A DNA stretch of 64,000 bases from CAVUNY01 sp963843535 (GTDB lineage: Bacteria > Chloroflexota > Anaerolineae > Anaerolineales > Anaerolineaceae): contig CAWJKU010000004.1 in the NCBI GenBank assembly GCA_963843535.1, forward strand, positions 248,001-312,000, read 5' to 3'. The first letter of the stretch is position 1. Each line of letters starts with the position of its first letter. The notes under the pieces are model-generated. The model did no database searches, was not told the DNA's origin, and saw only the letters and a program-made list of their open reading frames with translations. Positions 54,891-63,819 of this stretch are shown in pieces. The translations under genes were made by a program, and so were the position numbers.

Positions 54891-55919
54891 TCAAGCTTCA
54901 CAGTCGACCAGGACGTGAATGGCATCGTTACCTTTATCGTCGCGCAGCTGGAAAGCCTTACCCACCTGGCTCAAGGGAACCGTGTGAGTGACTATTTCGG
55001 CGGTATTCACCAGGCCATCCAGCACCATCTGGATTCCTTCCTGGAAGTAGCGGCGCATATCGATATCCCGACGCGGTTCGGTGGAGTAGATCTCTAACCG
55101 GCGGCGGTGAACTTTGAAAAAATCCACCGGTTTGCGGCACATCCCGATGCAGCCGTACATCACTAACCGGGCGCCGACTGCGCAGCAATCAATGGCGTCC
55201 ACCATGCCGTCCCCTTCCAAAAGGCAGGGAATGACGACGTCAAACCCATCCGGGAAATCCCGTCCCACGATGTCCATGGTGGGGGTATCCGGTGTGGGAA
55301 TCCGGTAAGCGTGGGAAGCACCGTACTTCACCGCCAGGTCCAAGTTGCGCTGTTTCAAATCAGTGACCACCAGGTTTTTGGGGCTGTACAGTTTGACTAC
55401 CTGGGTTAATACCAGCCCGCTGACGCCCTGGCCTGTGATCAGCACATTCTTGCTGTTGTTAATCTCGCCCAGCTCAGCGCTATGGATCACTCCTGGCAAT
55501 ATTTCGATCAGGCTGGTTTCCTTAAGCGGAAAATCATCCGGCAGGGCCTTCACATTGAAAGGCGTGCAGACGATATACTCGGCTAATGCTCCCCATACAT
55601 AACGGCAGGTGACCTTATCCCCGACCTGCAAGCCGATCACATTGGGGCCCACCTGGTCGATCACCCCGGCGACTTCGTGGCCCAGGCGGGCCGGGATGCT
55701 CATGAATTCCGGCTGGCGTTGGCCGCGGTAAGTTTCGATATCCGACCCGCATACACCCACCCACTTGATTTTTACCCGTACCTGTCCATCCCCGGCTTTG
55801 GGTATTTCGGCATAGGCGACGGTAATGTCGTAAGGTTTGTTCAGCACGGCTACTTTTTGAGCGTGCGGGTGGCCGGCGGGCACCAGTTTTAGATCGGCAA
55901 CAACCATCTGGGTGGGCAT
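54891..55919 (-). CDS. Zinc-dependent medium-chain alcohol/polyol dehydrogenase
   Basis: A 342-residue MDR-family dehydrogenase. The catalytic zinc Cys is in GVCGSDIETYRG, and GHEVAGVIDQVG has the His and Glu. GQGVSGLVLTQVV is the Rossmann loop, followed by VTDLKQRNLDLA with an Asp favouring NAD. There is no four-Cys structural zinc loop. It resembles sorbitol/threonine dehydrogenase and may oxidise a polyol. Alone on the minus strand. Confidence 0.88.
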   Translation of the reverse strand: MPTQMVVADLKLVPAGHPHAQKVAVLNKPYDITVAYAEIPKAGDGQVRVKIKWVGVCGSDIETYRGQRQPEFMSIPARLGHEVAGVIDQVGPNVIGLQVGDKVTCRYVWGALAEYIVCTPFNVKALPDDFPLKETSLIEILPGVIHSAELGEINNSKNVLITGQGVSGLVLTQVVKLYSPKNLVVTDLKQRNLDLAVKYGASHAYRIPTPDTPTMDIVGRDFPDGFDVVIPCLLEGDGMVDAIDCCAVGARLVMYGCIGMCRKPVDFFKVHRRRLEIYSTEPRRDIDMRRYFQEGIQMVLDGLVNTAEIVTHTVPLSQVGKAFQLRDDKGNDAIHVLVDCEA

Positions 55920-56010
55920 CTGATTTGTATATTCCTCCGTGTAAGAAATGGCTTATGAACTGTATTTTAAACCGGTTTGCACGTTTCATAAGCAAAAAGG
56001 GGAGAAATAT

Positions 56011-56051
56011 TAAGGTGTGGCCGACTGGCTTAGCCAGTCGGCCACACTTTA
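56011..56051. terminator. Long hairpin L after the dioxygenase gene
   Basis: TAAGGTGTGGCCGACTGGC pairs with its mirror around TTA with one G-T pair. On the minus strand it is followed by TTAATATTTC. It probably ends the dioxygenase operon. Its inner sequence GGCCGACTGG resembles the hairpin at 17471-17510. Confidence 0.75.
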
Positions 56052-56138
56052 ATAAGTCAGGGGGTGCGCGATTATAATAAAAAGCATCCCCTGCCTGTGT
56101 GCGTTACCCGCACAGGCAAGATTGTTATGATGCCTTGA

Positions 56139-56930
56139 TCAGGGTGTGACGATGAAGTTAAATCCGCCCTGTAGCCCGTCCGTATTTTCCTGGATGGACA
56201 TTACCAGGCTGGCGTTAAAAATTGAGTCTGTCTGGTTGGATTGCACGCCGGGGAAGAATAGCTGAGTGGTCACCACGGGTCCATTTGGCGCCTGAACCTT
56301 AACGTGGATATGCTCGGTCCGCCCTGGGTACAGGCCGGGAACGACGGTCACAAGCTGGTAGCGGCCGGCTGCGTCGGTATACTGGTGGCCGCGCAGGGTA
56401 TAGCCGTTGTTGTCGTACTGCCCGTTGCCGTCAGCCTGCCAGAAGTCGACCAGGGCCTTCGCCACCGGCTGGCAGTCAGGGGTAAGCACATAACCGGTCA
56501 GCACCAGTTTCGTGCCCGGTATACCTGCTTGATAAAGATTGGCTGTCTCCGGCGAGCCAGCCTTGAAATACGGGCCTTCGGTTTCTTCAGGGGTCAATGC
56601 GGCTGGAGCGGTGCAGCCGGCCTGGGGAGCCGCGGTCGATACGGGTTGGGTGGCGCTGGGGGCAGACTCGACGGCGGTGGGAGTGGCTTGCTCCGGGTGC
56701 TCAATCAGCACCATTGAGGTGGGTATTTGAACCGAAGCCATGGTTGGTATGGGCGGCAGGGTAGCTTCTTCGGTGGCAGACTGGGATGAACTGCCCGGTT
56801 GGGTGGGTTCCGGCGAAGGGGAAGCGGCGGGCGATGCGCCGGCGCAGCCAGCGACCAACACGGCGGTCAGGAAAACCACCAAAGCGAACATTAGCAAGGA
56901 ATTTTTGGGTGACATATTTTTGTTTATCAT
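56139..56930 (-). CDS. Exported intradiol ring-cleavage dioxygenase-like lipoprotein
   Basis: A 263-residue lipoprotein (lipobox LVAGC) with a Ser/Thr/Pro-rich linker, then an intradiol dioxygenase domain. All four iron ligands are visible: Tyr in DGNGQYDNN, Tyr in PGLYPG and the two His of EHIHVKV. TPEETEGPYF is the typical start of the domain. It would use oxygen to cleave catechol-like rings outside the membrane. It starts three bases after the stop of the DLH-like gene, so they form an operon. Confidence 0.85.
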   Translation of the reverse strand: MINKNMSPKNSLLMFALVVFLTAVLVAGCAGASPAASPSPEPTQPGSSSQSATEEATLPPIPTMASVQIPTSMVLIEHPEQATPTAVESAPSATQPVSTAAPQAGCTAPAALTPEETEGPYFKAGSPETANLYQAGIPGTKLVLTGYVLTPDCQPVAKALVDFWQADGNGQYDNNGYTLRGHQYTDAAGRYQLVTVVPGLYPGRTEHIHVKVQAPNGPVVTTQLFFPGVQSNQTDSIFNASLVMSIQENTDGLQGGFNFIVTP

Positions 56931-56933
56931 TAT

Positions 56934-57971
56934 TTATAAATAGGCGGCGAACCAGGCCAGCGTGCGCTTCCAGGCATCTTGTGCTGCTTCCGGATCGTAG
57001 CGAGTGCCGGTATCGTTATGAAAAGCATGGTTGGCATTGGGATAAATTACTTTTTCGAAAATTTTGTTGTTTTTCTTCATCTCTTCTTCAATGGCAGATG
57101 CACTCGAGGTGATGCGGGTGTCGAGCCCGCCGTAAATGCCCAATACGGCAGCCTGGATCATGGCTGTTTCCGCAACCGGCGGGGGCGGTCCGTAGAAAGG
57201 AACCGCGGCTTTCAGCTCCGGCATTTTGGTCGCGACCAACCAGGTCACTCCGCCCCCGTAGCAGAACCCTACCATCCCGACCCGTTCAGCCTGGGCAAAA
57301 GGCTGCGTTCCCAGGAAGCGCCACCCACTCTTGAAATCCTGGATATACTGGTCTGGCGGCATGTTGCTTAAAATGCCCGGCACCTGGTCGCTGCTGACCG
57401 CTGGGGTGCCGCCCTGGCGTGATAAAAGGTCGACGGCTAACCCGACATACCCGGCCTTTCCCAGGCGGCGGGTGACATCGCGGATATGATCGGTCAGACC
57501 GCGGTTCTCGTGGCACACCAGCACCACCGGCCTGGGATCGTTGTTGGAAGGCCGCGCCAGGTAGCCCAGGATGGTCTCCCCCTGGCCTCCGGGGAATTTT
57601 ACCTCGCCGGCCTGAACGGCAGGATCATCCGGGTTAACCGTGCCCTGCGGCGCGGGGGCGGATTGGCTGGCGGCTGCCATTGGCAGGACGGTGGGGGTGT
57701 TGGCTGCCGGCTGCCCGGCGGTTGGGGACGCTGCCGTTGTGGCGGTGGGGGCCATGGTTGGCTGTGGGGCGTCCGTAGGAGCTGTGGTTGCAGCGGGAAC
57801 TTGCGTATTTGTTTCGCTGGGGGGAGGAGCGCAGGCTGCCAGGATCGAGCTGGCAAGGATCGTGCTGCCGGTCACGGACGTGATCAGTTTGAGCGCCTGG
57901 CGTCGGGTCAGCAGGCCTTCCTGGTAGTCCTCGGCGAATTCATCGACCAGGTATTTTTGGAAGTAATTCAT
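56934..57971 (-). CDS. Dienelactone hydrolase-like lipoprotein
   Basis: A 345-residue protein. A twin-arginine-like TRRQALKL is followed by a hydrophobic stretch and lipobox SILAAC, so it is exported, probably by Tat, and lipid-anchored. A long Pro/Thr/Ala linker precedes an alpha/beta hydrolase with the DLH triad: Cys in GFCYGGG, Asp in GGLDTRI, His in NHAFHND. Dienelactone hydrolases act after intradiol cleavage, matching its neighbour. A dyad-like A+T stretch (AGATAATATATATCT, 57994-58008) lies upstream. The ATG at 57971 is chosen over 58073 for the Tat-like start. Confidence 0.85.
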   Translation of the reverse strand: MNYFQKYLVDEFAEDYQEGLLTRRQALKLITSVTGSTILASSILAACAPPPSETNTQVPAATTAPTDAPQPTMAPTATTAASPTAGQPAANTPTVLPMAAASQSAPAPQGTVNPDDPAVQAGEVKFPGGQGETILGYLARPSNNDPRPVVLVCHENRGLTDHIRDVTRRLGKAGYVGLAVDLLSRQGGTPAVSSDQVPGILSNMPPDQYIQDFKSGWRFLGTQPFAQAERVGMVGFCYGGGVTWLVATKMPELKAAVPFYGPPPPVAETAMIQAAVLGIYGGLDTRITSSASAIEEEMKKNNKIFEKVIYPNANHAFHNDTGTRYDPEAAQDAWKRTLAWFAAYL

Positions 57972-58058
57972 CTCTATTCTGTGCCTCGTTTTTAGATAAT
58001 ATATATCTATATTATTATAAGAATATGGCCTTTTGATTACAATTAATAAAAAATTAAG

Positions 58059-58097
58059 ATCGAGGTTGTACAAGGCGCCGCCTTGTACAACCTCGAT
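58059..58097. terminator. Perfect hairpin M between coaX and the DLH-like gene
   Basis: A 19-base perfect stem ATCGAGGTTGTACAAGGCG and its mirror around one base. It lies 35 bases past the coaX stop and likely ends that transcript. Confidence 0.75.
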
Positions 58098-58131
58098 AAA
58101 TGTCTGGACGATGAAAATAGACGTTTAGCTT

Positions 58132-58908
58132 TTATCCACCCTGCCCGCGATTGCGCTGGTATAGCAGCCGCAGCCCGATCAGCGCCAGGTCAGGCTCGAT
58201 AGCATCCACCACGCCCGTTTCAGGCCCGATTAATGCCGCCATGCCCCCGGTGGCGATTACCTTTGCTTTACCACCCAATTCGTCCTGGAGGCGCCTGACC
58301 ATTTCCTTGACCAGCCCGGTGAAGCCGAAAACAAAGCCAGCCTGCATGGAATGGATGGTGTTCTTGCCAATCGCGGCAGGTGGGCGGATCAAAGCCACCT
58401 GTGGCAGGGTGGATGTGGCCCGAAAGAGCGAATCGCCGCTGGTAATAATGCCGGGAGCGATAGCCACGCCTTCCAGATCACCCTGGTCTGAAACCGCCAC
58501 GAAAGTGGTGGCGGTGCCAAAACCGATCACGATCAAGGGGGTGCCGTACAGGTGGCGGGCAGCCAGGGCATTCATTACCAGATCCGAGCCGACCTCGGCG
58601 GGATAATCGGTGTTGATTTTCATGCCGGTGAACGTGCCCGCCTGCAGGATCAGCGCGTCAAGTTTGAAATAATGGCTGACCAATTCTGAAAAAACAAGGG
58701 TCAGGGCTGGCACGACCGAAGAAATGGCGCAGCCGGTAATTTCTCTTATCTTCACGCCTTCTGCCTCGAATAAATTCAAAAGCAGCACTGCATATTCGTC
58801 TGCCAGGTTGGCGCGGTCGGTGGCGATCCGCCAATGGCTGCGCATCGTTTCACCTTCGAAAAGGCCAAGCTTGGTATTTGTATTGCCGATATCGATACAT
58901 AAAAGCAT
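58132..58908 (-). CDS. coaX: Type III pantothenate kinase
   Basis: A 258-residue CoaX. The acidic phosphate-binding start is LLCIDIGNTNTKLGLF, followed by the LNADYPAEVGSDLVMNALAA-type segment (INTDYPAEVGSDLV) and FGTATTFVAVSDQGD. It phosphorylates pantothenate at the first step of CoA synthesis, without feedback by CoA. It is not next to birA. A single gene, ended by the hairpin at 58059-58097. Confidence 0.92.
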   Translation of the reverse strand: MLLCIDIGNTNTKLGLFEGETMRSHWRIATDRANLADEYAVLLLNLFEAEGVKIREITGCAISSVVPALTLVFSELVSHYFKLDALILQAGTFTGMKINTDYPAEVGSDLVMNALAARHLYGTPLIVIGFGTATTFVAVSDQGDLEGVAIAPGIITSGDSLFRATSTLPQVALIRPPAAIGKNTIHSMQAGFVFGFTGLVKEMVRRLQDELGGKAKVIATGGMAALIGPETGVVDAIEPDLALIGLRLLYQRNRGQGG

Positions 58909-59016
58909 GTCTGGTTCCTCATGATTATTGTACAGCAGAGTAGATCAAGAGTGTTTTATTAGGCAAAGCATGATATTATTGACAAATTAGGTGATTTTTT
59001 CTTCCCGGAGTATCAA

Positions 59017-60969
59017 ATGGAAATTCCTTTAATTCCACGAAAAAAAATATTTGGCAATCCTGATAAAGCTTCCGTGCAGCTCAGCCCGGATGGGGCGCAG
59101 ATTTCTTACCTGGCGCCGTTGAATGGTGTATTGAATGTGTGGGTCGCCCCGCGCCAGCAGATCGACGCTGCCCGTCCAGTCACCCGTGACGCAGGCCGCG
59201 GCATCCGCTATTACATGTGGGCTTATACCGCCGCGCATATTCTATATCTGCAGGATAAGAACGGAGACGAAAACTGGCGTTTATACTCGGTCAATCTGGA
59301 GACAGGCGAAATCAAGGACCTGACCCCGTTTGAAGGGGTGCAGGCGCGTATCCAGGAGGTCAGCCAGAAATATCCGCACGAGCTGCTGCTGGCCCTTAAC
59401 CAGCGCAACCCGCAGCTGCACGATCTCTACCGGGCCAACCTCGATACCGGCGAGCTGGTTTTACTCAAGCAGAATGAGGGTTTTCTCGGATTCCTGACGG
59501 ATGAAGATTATGAAATCCGGGCAGCGATGCACATGACCCCGGAAGGCGGCATGGTTTACCTGAAACCTTCCGCCACGGGTTGGGAACCGTGGGAAAATAT
59601 TCCCGCTGAAGATATGCTGACCACACAGCCAGCCGGATTCGATAAAACCGGTGAAACGCTGTATATCATGGACAGCCGGGGACGCGATACCTCGGCCCTT
59701 TTCGCCCAAAATATGCGCACCGGCGCGAAGACCCTGCTGGCGGAAGATGCGAAGTCGGATGTGACGGGTTTGATGGTCCACCCGACCGAACGCACGGTTC
59801 AGGCAGCATCCTTTACGTACGAGCGAAAAAGCTGGGTGCTGCTGGATCCTTCCCTTGAACCAGACCTGGCTTACCTGCGCGGGGTGGATCGGGGCGACGT
59901 GGAGATCGGCAGCCGCACGCTTGACGACCACTATTGGATTGTTTACACGATCCTGGATGATAACCCGGTCCATTATTACCTGTACGACCGTGCCAACCGC
60001 CAGGCCCATTTCTTATTTTCAAACCGTAAAGAGCTGGAAGGCCAGCCATTAGCCAGGATGAATTCCGTGGTGATCAAATCTTCGGACGGGTTGGATATGG
60101 TGGCGTACTACACCCTCCCGGCTGGGAGCGACAGTAATGGCGACGGCATCCCCGACCAGCCGCTGCCGTTGGTTTCTACTCCGCACGGCGGCCCCTGGGG
60201 GCGAGATTTTTGGGGCTACAATCCCTGGCACCAATGGCTCTCAAACCGCGGATACGCCGTCTTGAGCATGAACTTCCGTTCCTCAACCGGTTTTGGCAAG
60301 AGCTTTTCCAATGCCGGCGACCGCGAGTGGGGCGGAAAAATCATTCAGGACCAGCTGGAGGCTGTGCAGTGGGCTGTAAGCCAGGGGATTGCAGATCCGC
60401 AAAAGGTAGGAGTGATGGGGGGCAGCTTTGGAGGATATTCTGTCCTGGCCGGGCTGACCTTCTACCCTGAGTCTTATGCCTGCGGTGTTGACCTGGTTGG
60501 ACCGTCCAACCTGATTACCCTGCTTGAAACCATTCCGCCCTATTGGAAACCGCAAATAGAGCTTTTTACCCACCGGGTGGGTGACAACCGAACAGAAGAA
60601 GGCCGCGCTTTGCTGCGGAAACATTCACCATTAACTTACGTGGACCGCATCCGGGTGCCTTTGTTGATCGGCCAGGGTGCAAACGACCCGCGGGTCAAGA
60701 AAGCGGAAGCGGACCAGATTTACGATGCGATGCGCGCCAAACACCTGCCGGTGGCTTACGTGCTGTACCCCGACGAAGGGCATGGTTTTGCGCGGCCTGA
60801 AAATAACATGTCATTTAATGCCATTGCTGAAGCCTTCCTGGCGAAATTCCTGGGCGGGCGATATGAACCTGTGGGCAGCGATTTTTCGGGTTCGAGCCTG
60901 CAGATCCTGGGTGGGGCGGAAGAGGTGCCCGGCCTGGTAGAGGAGCTTCAAAAAAGCGGTCCTCGATAG
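59017..60969 (+). CDS. S9-family prolyl oligopeptidase-like peptidase
   Basis: A 650-residue peptidase with an N-terminal beta-propeller (seven repeats, e.g. SPDGAQISYLAPLNG) and a C-terminal alpha/beta hydrolase domain: Ser at about 470 in GGSFGGYSV, Asp at about 556 in GANDPRV and His at about 588 in DEGHGF. This fits the acylaminoacyl/dipeptidyl peptidase groups. No signal peptide is seen, so it works in the cytoplasm on short peptides. It has a CGGAG ribosome site. Confidence 0.9.
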   Translation: MEIPLIPRKKIFGNPDKASVQLSPDGAQISYLAPLNGVLNVWVAPRQQIDAARPVTRDAGRGIRYYMWAYTAAHILYLQDKNGDENWRLYSVNLETGEIKDLTPFEGVQARIQEVSQKYPHELLLALNQRNPQLHDLYRANLDTGELVLLKQNEGFLGFLTDEDYEIRAAMHMTPEGGMVYLKPSATGWEPWENIPAEDMLTTQPAGFDKTGETLYIMDSRGRDTSALFAQNMRTGAKTLLAEDAKSDVTGLMVHPTERTVQAASFTYERKSWVLLDPSLEPDLAYLRGVDRGDVEIGSRTLDDHYWIVYTILDDNPVHYYLYDRANRQAHFLFSNRKELEGQPLARMNSVVIKSSDGLDMVAYYTLPAGSDSNGDGIPDQPLPLVSTPHGGPWGRDFWGYNPWHQWLSNRGYAVLSMNFRSSTGFGKSFSNAGDREWGGKIIQDQLEAVQWAVSQGIADPQKVGVMGGSFGGYSVLAGLTFYPESYACGVDLVGPSNLITLLETIPPYWKPQIELFTHRVGDNRTEEGRALLRKHSPLTYVDRIRVPLLIGQGANDPRVKKAEADQIYDAMRAKHLPVAYVLYPDEGHGFARPENNMSFNAIAEAFLAKFLGGRYEPVGSDFSGSSLQILGGAEEVPGLVEELQKSGPR

Positions 60970-60995
60970 AAATCGATTTTCTGGTTTTATTAATA

Positions 60996-61032
60996 GTCGT
61001 TGTTGGGCCAGTTCCACTGGCCCAACAACGAC
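60996..61032. terminator. Perfect hairpin N after the S9 peptidase
   Basis: A 17-base perfect stem GTCGTTGTTGGGCCAGT with a TCC loop, followed by ATTCTTTTTAT. It has a T-rich end on the plus strand and is probably an intrinsic terminator. Confidence 0.8.
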
Positions 61033-61054
61033 ATTCTTTTTATAATTCAGGTAC

Positions 61055-61099
61055 TTGACAAAACTAATAAAATTAGTATAATAACTAATATAATTAGTT
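61055..61099 (+). promoter_or_regulatory. Promoter with two TetR-type operators
   Basis: TTGACA (61055-61060) and TATAAT (61077-61082) have a 16-base spacer. Two dyads overlap it: ACTAATAAAATTAGT (61063-61077) and AACTAATATAATTAGTT (61083-61099). Both read ACTAAT-3-ATTAGT, so one regulator probably binds both and blocks polymerase. The best candidate is the TetR protein encoded by the second gene of this operon. Confidence 0.8.
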
Positions 61100-61113
61100 T
61101 ATAGGAGGATCTT

Positions 61114-61938
61114 ATGGGAACACAATTTTTACAGGTTCAAAACGGGAGCATCGCTTATGACGATTTCGGCAGCGGTCCCCTGGTGGTCTGCGCGCCATCA
61201 ATGGGCGATCTGCGCAGTGAATACCGTTTCTTGATCCCCGAGCTGGTCGCCGCCGGTTACCGGGCGGTGAGCCTGGATGTGCGCGGGCACGGCGAGAGCA
61301 GCACCGAATGGGACGATTTTTCGGTCGCCGGCTGTGGCAGCGACCTGGTGGCGCTGATCCGCCACCTGGATGCGGGGCCGGCTGTGATCATCGGCACCTC
61401 GATGTCCGCCGGTTCGGCCGTTTGGGCGGCAGCGGAAGCGCCAGAATGGGTGTCTGGCTTGGTTTTAATTGGGGCTTTCGTCCGCGGCGAGACCACCCGG
61501 TCAAACCGCCTGCTTTATTCGCTGCTTTTTACTCGACCGTGGGGTCCGGGGATGTGGCTGCGCTATTTTTCCACGCTTTTCCCGGCGCGCAAACCACAGG
61601 ATTTTGCGGAATACAACACCAGATTGCGCGCCAACCTGGCGCAGCCCGGGCGGATGGAAGCCTTGCGGAAAATGATGATCGCTTCGAAAAAAGCTTCCGA
61701 AGCGCGCATCCCCCAGGTGAACGTCCCGGTGCGGGTCTTGATGGGCAGCAAGGACCCGGATTTCAAGGAACCGGAAACGGAAGGGCGCTGGGTGGCTGAG
61801 CACCTGCACGGCGCATTAGAGATGGTTGACGGTGCCGGGCATTATCCTCACGCAGAAATGCCGGAGATCACCGGACCCAGGATCCTGTCATTCCTGAAGA
61901 CGCTGCAGCTAAACAGGCAGGTGGTCTATGCCGCGTAG
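61114..61938 (+). CDS. Alpha/beta hydrolase, TetR-controlled
   Basis: A 274-residue alpha/beta hydrolase. The nucleophile is Ser in IIGTSMSAGSAVW, Asp in GSKDPDF, and His in GAGHYPHAEMP. GDLRSEYRFLIPELVAAGYR has the usual N-terminal blocks. It resembles hydrolases and haloperoxidases that act on esters or small ring compounds. It is behind GGAGG and a promoter with two operators, and its end overlaps the TetR gene start. Confidence 0.87.
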   Translation: MGTQFLQVQNGSIAYDDFGSGPLVVCAPSMGDLRSEYRFLIPELVAAGYRAVSLDVRGHGESSTEWDDFSVAGCGSDLVALIRHLDAGPAVIIGTSMSAGSAVWAAAEAPEWVSGLVLIGAFVRGETTRSNRLLYSLLFTRPWGPGMWLRYFSTLFPARKPQDFAEYNTRLRANLAQPGRMEALRKMMIASKKASEARIPQVNVPVRVLMGSKDPDFKEPETEGRWVAEHLHGALEMVDGAGHYPHAEMPEITGPRILSFLKTLQLNRQVVYAA

Positions 61939-62506
61939 GCCCGGGTTGGACCGTAAAGCCGTGGTGGATGCCGCAGTGGAAATATTGAACGCCGGCGGGA
62001 TAGAAGCACTCACCCTGAATGGACTGGCGGGAAAACTTGGCATCCAGCCGCCTTCGCTTTACAACCATGTTGAAGGGCTGAACGGGCTGTACCGCGAGCT
62101 GGCGCTGCGCAACGTGCAGCTTCTGGGTGATCGATTAAACCGGGCCGCGATCGGAGTGTCCGGGGCGCGGGCGGTCATGGCGTTGGCGGAGGCTTACCGG
62201 GCCTATATCAAAGACATGCCGGGGCTGTATCTGGCCTCCCTGCGGGCTTCTGGCAACCGGCCTGAGCCAAGCGAAGAACTGCGCCTGGCTGAACAGCGGG
62301 TGGTGGCGGTGTGCCTGGCGGTCCTGGCTTCTTTTGGATTAGATGGCGCAGATGGATTGCATGCCGTGCGCGGCTTGCGCAGCCTGGTGCATGGCTTTAC
62401 GACGCTGGAGATAGCCGGCGGGTTCGGCCTGCCGCTGGATTGTGACGAAAGCTTTCGCCGACTGGTGGCAATGTTTGTGCGCGGTCTCAACCAGAAAGCC
62501 GGTTGA
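61928..62506 (+). CDS. TetR/AcrR-family regulator (WHG-type C-terminal domain)
   Basis: A 192-residue TetR-family protein. The N-terminal helix-turn-helix is AVVDAAVEILNAGG..LTLNGLAGKLGIQPPSLYNHV. The C-terminal ligand domain ends VHGFTTLEIAGGFGLPLD, as in the WHG-type group. It probably binds the ACTAAT-ATTAGT sites upstream of the hydrolase and thus controls its own operon, releasing it when a ligand is present. It overlaps the hydrolase end by 11 bases. Confidence 0.9.
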   Translation: MPRRPGLDRKAVVDAAVEILNAGGIEALTLNGLAGKLGIQPPSLYNHVEGLNGLYRELALRNVQLLGDRLNRAAIGVSGARAVMALAEAYRAYIKDMPGLYLASLRASGNRPEPSEELRLAEQRVVAVCLAVLASFGLDGADGLHAVRGLRSLVHGFTTLEIAGGFGLPLDCDESFRRLVAMFVRGLNQKAG

Positions 62507-62523
62507 CGCATCGCGCGAACGCT

Positions 62524-63660
62524 TTACCAGCCTATCAGCAAGGCGGCCAGCAGGGCCGAGCGTTCGGCCAGGGAGTTGGTCAGGATGTATTCGCGTTCAG
62601 AATGGGCTCCATCGCCCACCGCGCCAAGGCCGTCCAGCACGGGCACGCCTAATGGGGACACAAAATTGGCATCCGAGCCGCCGCCGGTGGAGCCTTCATG
62701 CAGTTCGAGCCCGATCTGGCGGCCAAGCTCCTGGGCTTTCTGGAATGTGCGGATCATCAGATCGTCGCGCGGCATAGGCGGGCGGTTGAGGGTGATAGAT
62801 GCGGAGAGGCTTGTGCCGGCGATCCGCGGAGACAGGCCGTTTGTCCACCGCTCCAGGCGCTTGTATTCCCCGGCTTCCAGGATGCGCAAATCGATCAGGG
62901 CCCGCGCCTCATCTGGAACGACATTCGGGCGGGTGCCGCCGCTGACCACTCCTACATTCACCGTCGTACCGCGAGAAGCATCGGTCAGTTTTTGAGCCTC
63001 GAGGATGTGATAGGCCAGTTCTTCAATGGCATTGCGCCCGCTGGCATGGTCCACGCCGGCATGTGCCGCGACACCTTTCACCCGCAGCTCGATGTCGCCG
63101 GTGCCTTTGCGCGACGTTTTTAGCGCACCGTTCGCCAGGGCCGGCTCCAGGCACAGGACCAGCCCGGCATGGCGGGCTTCGGCCTCAACCAGGGCACGCG
63201 AAGCCAGGCTGCCGGTTTCTTCATCGCTGGTAAAGAGGACCGTCAGCGGACGTTTTGGCCACTTATTGTGCAGTTTGAGCAGGCGCAGCACGCTCAGCAG
63301 CATGGCGATCCCGCTTTTCATATCCTGCACCCCGGGACCCTGCAGCCTGCCCTCGACTGACTGAAACGGCCGGCAGGCAAGCGTGCCGAGGTCGAACACC
63401 GTGTCCATGTGGCACAGGCACAGGATGCCGCCCGGTCCTGAACCCCAACGGCACACGATCTGGTCTCCCACCCGGTCTTGCGGCATAATCTCGATCGCGC
63501 CGTCCTCCAGCGCGTTGAGCTCACGCAGGATGCGCCTTCCCAGGAGGTCTACGGCAGCTTTGTCGGTCGAAGGTGATTCGATCTCCACCAGTTCTCGCAG
63601 CAGCGATTGGATCGCGGGCAGTTCATTTTGAAAGAGGTCGGGGGATAGCATAGGTAGCAC
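62524..63660 (-). CDS. M20-family metallopeptidase (glutamate carboxypeptidase-like)
   Basis: A 378-residue zinc peptidase. Metal and catalytic sites: LCLCHMDTVFDLG (His and Asp), GVQDMKSGIAM (Asp), TSDEETGS (general base Glu) and late GGGSDANFVS (His is replaced by an Asp-containing loop as usual). The dimerisation domain lies at about 185-290. The group of carboxypeptidase G2 cleaves C-terminal glutamate or acts on acyl amino acids. The start is GTG at 63660 behind AAGGAT; ATG at 63651 is less well spaced. Confidence 0.87.
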   Translation of the reverse strand: MLPMLSPDLFQNELPAIQSLLRELVEIESPSTDKAAVDLLGRRILRELNALEDGAIEIMPQDRVGDQIVCRWGSGPGGILCLCHMDTVFDLGTLACRPFQSVEGRLQGPGVQDMKSGIAMLLSVLRLLKLHNKWPKRPLTVLFTSDEETGSLASRALVEAEARHAGLVLCLEPALANGALKTSRKGTGDIELRVKGVAAHAGVDHASGRNAIEELAYHILEAQKLTDASRGTTVNVGVVSGGTRPNVVPDEARALIDLRILEAGEYKRLERWTNGLSPRIAGTSLSASITLNRPPMPRDDLMIRTFQKAQELGRQIGLELHEGSTGGGSDANFVSPLGVPVLDGLGAVGDGAHSEREYILTNSLAERSALLAALLIGW

Positions 63661-63685
63661 GGTATCCTTTTTTTTAATGAATCGG

Positions 63686-63760
63686 TCATTGCGAGGCCCG
63701 TTTTTTTGGGCCGAAGCAATCTGCTCGTAATCATAGATTGCTTCGCTTCGCTCGCAATGA
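63686..63760. repeat. Dispersed palindromic repeat (REP-like)
   Basis: TCATTGCGAG and CTCGCAATGA are the outer arms; GAAGCAATCT and AGATTGCTTC the inner arms. This nested palindrome is a common interspersed repeat in several bacterial phyla. Just after it, 63769-63788 (CGTTTTGCGTGGCCCCCGGG) resembles the start of the GC-rich block beside the hairpins. Confidence 0.75.
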
Positions 63761-63819
63761 CGGTTACTCGTTTTGCGTGGCCCCCGGGGTGAGAATGGCT
63801 TATTGTGGGATGGGCGGCT

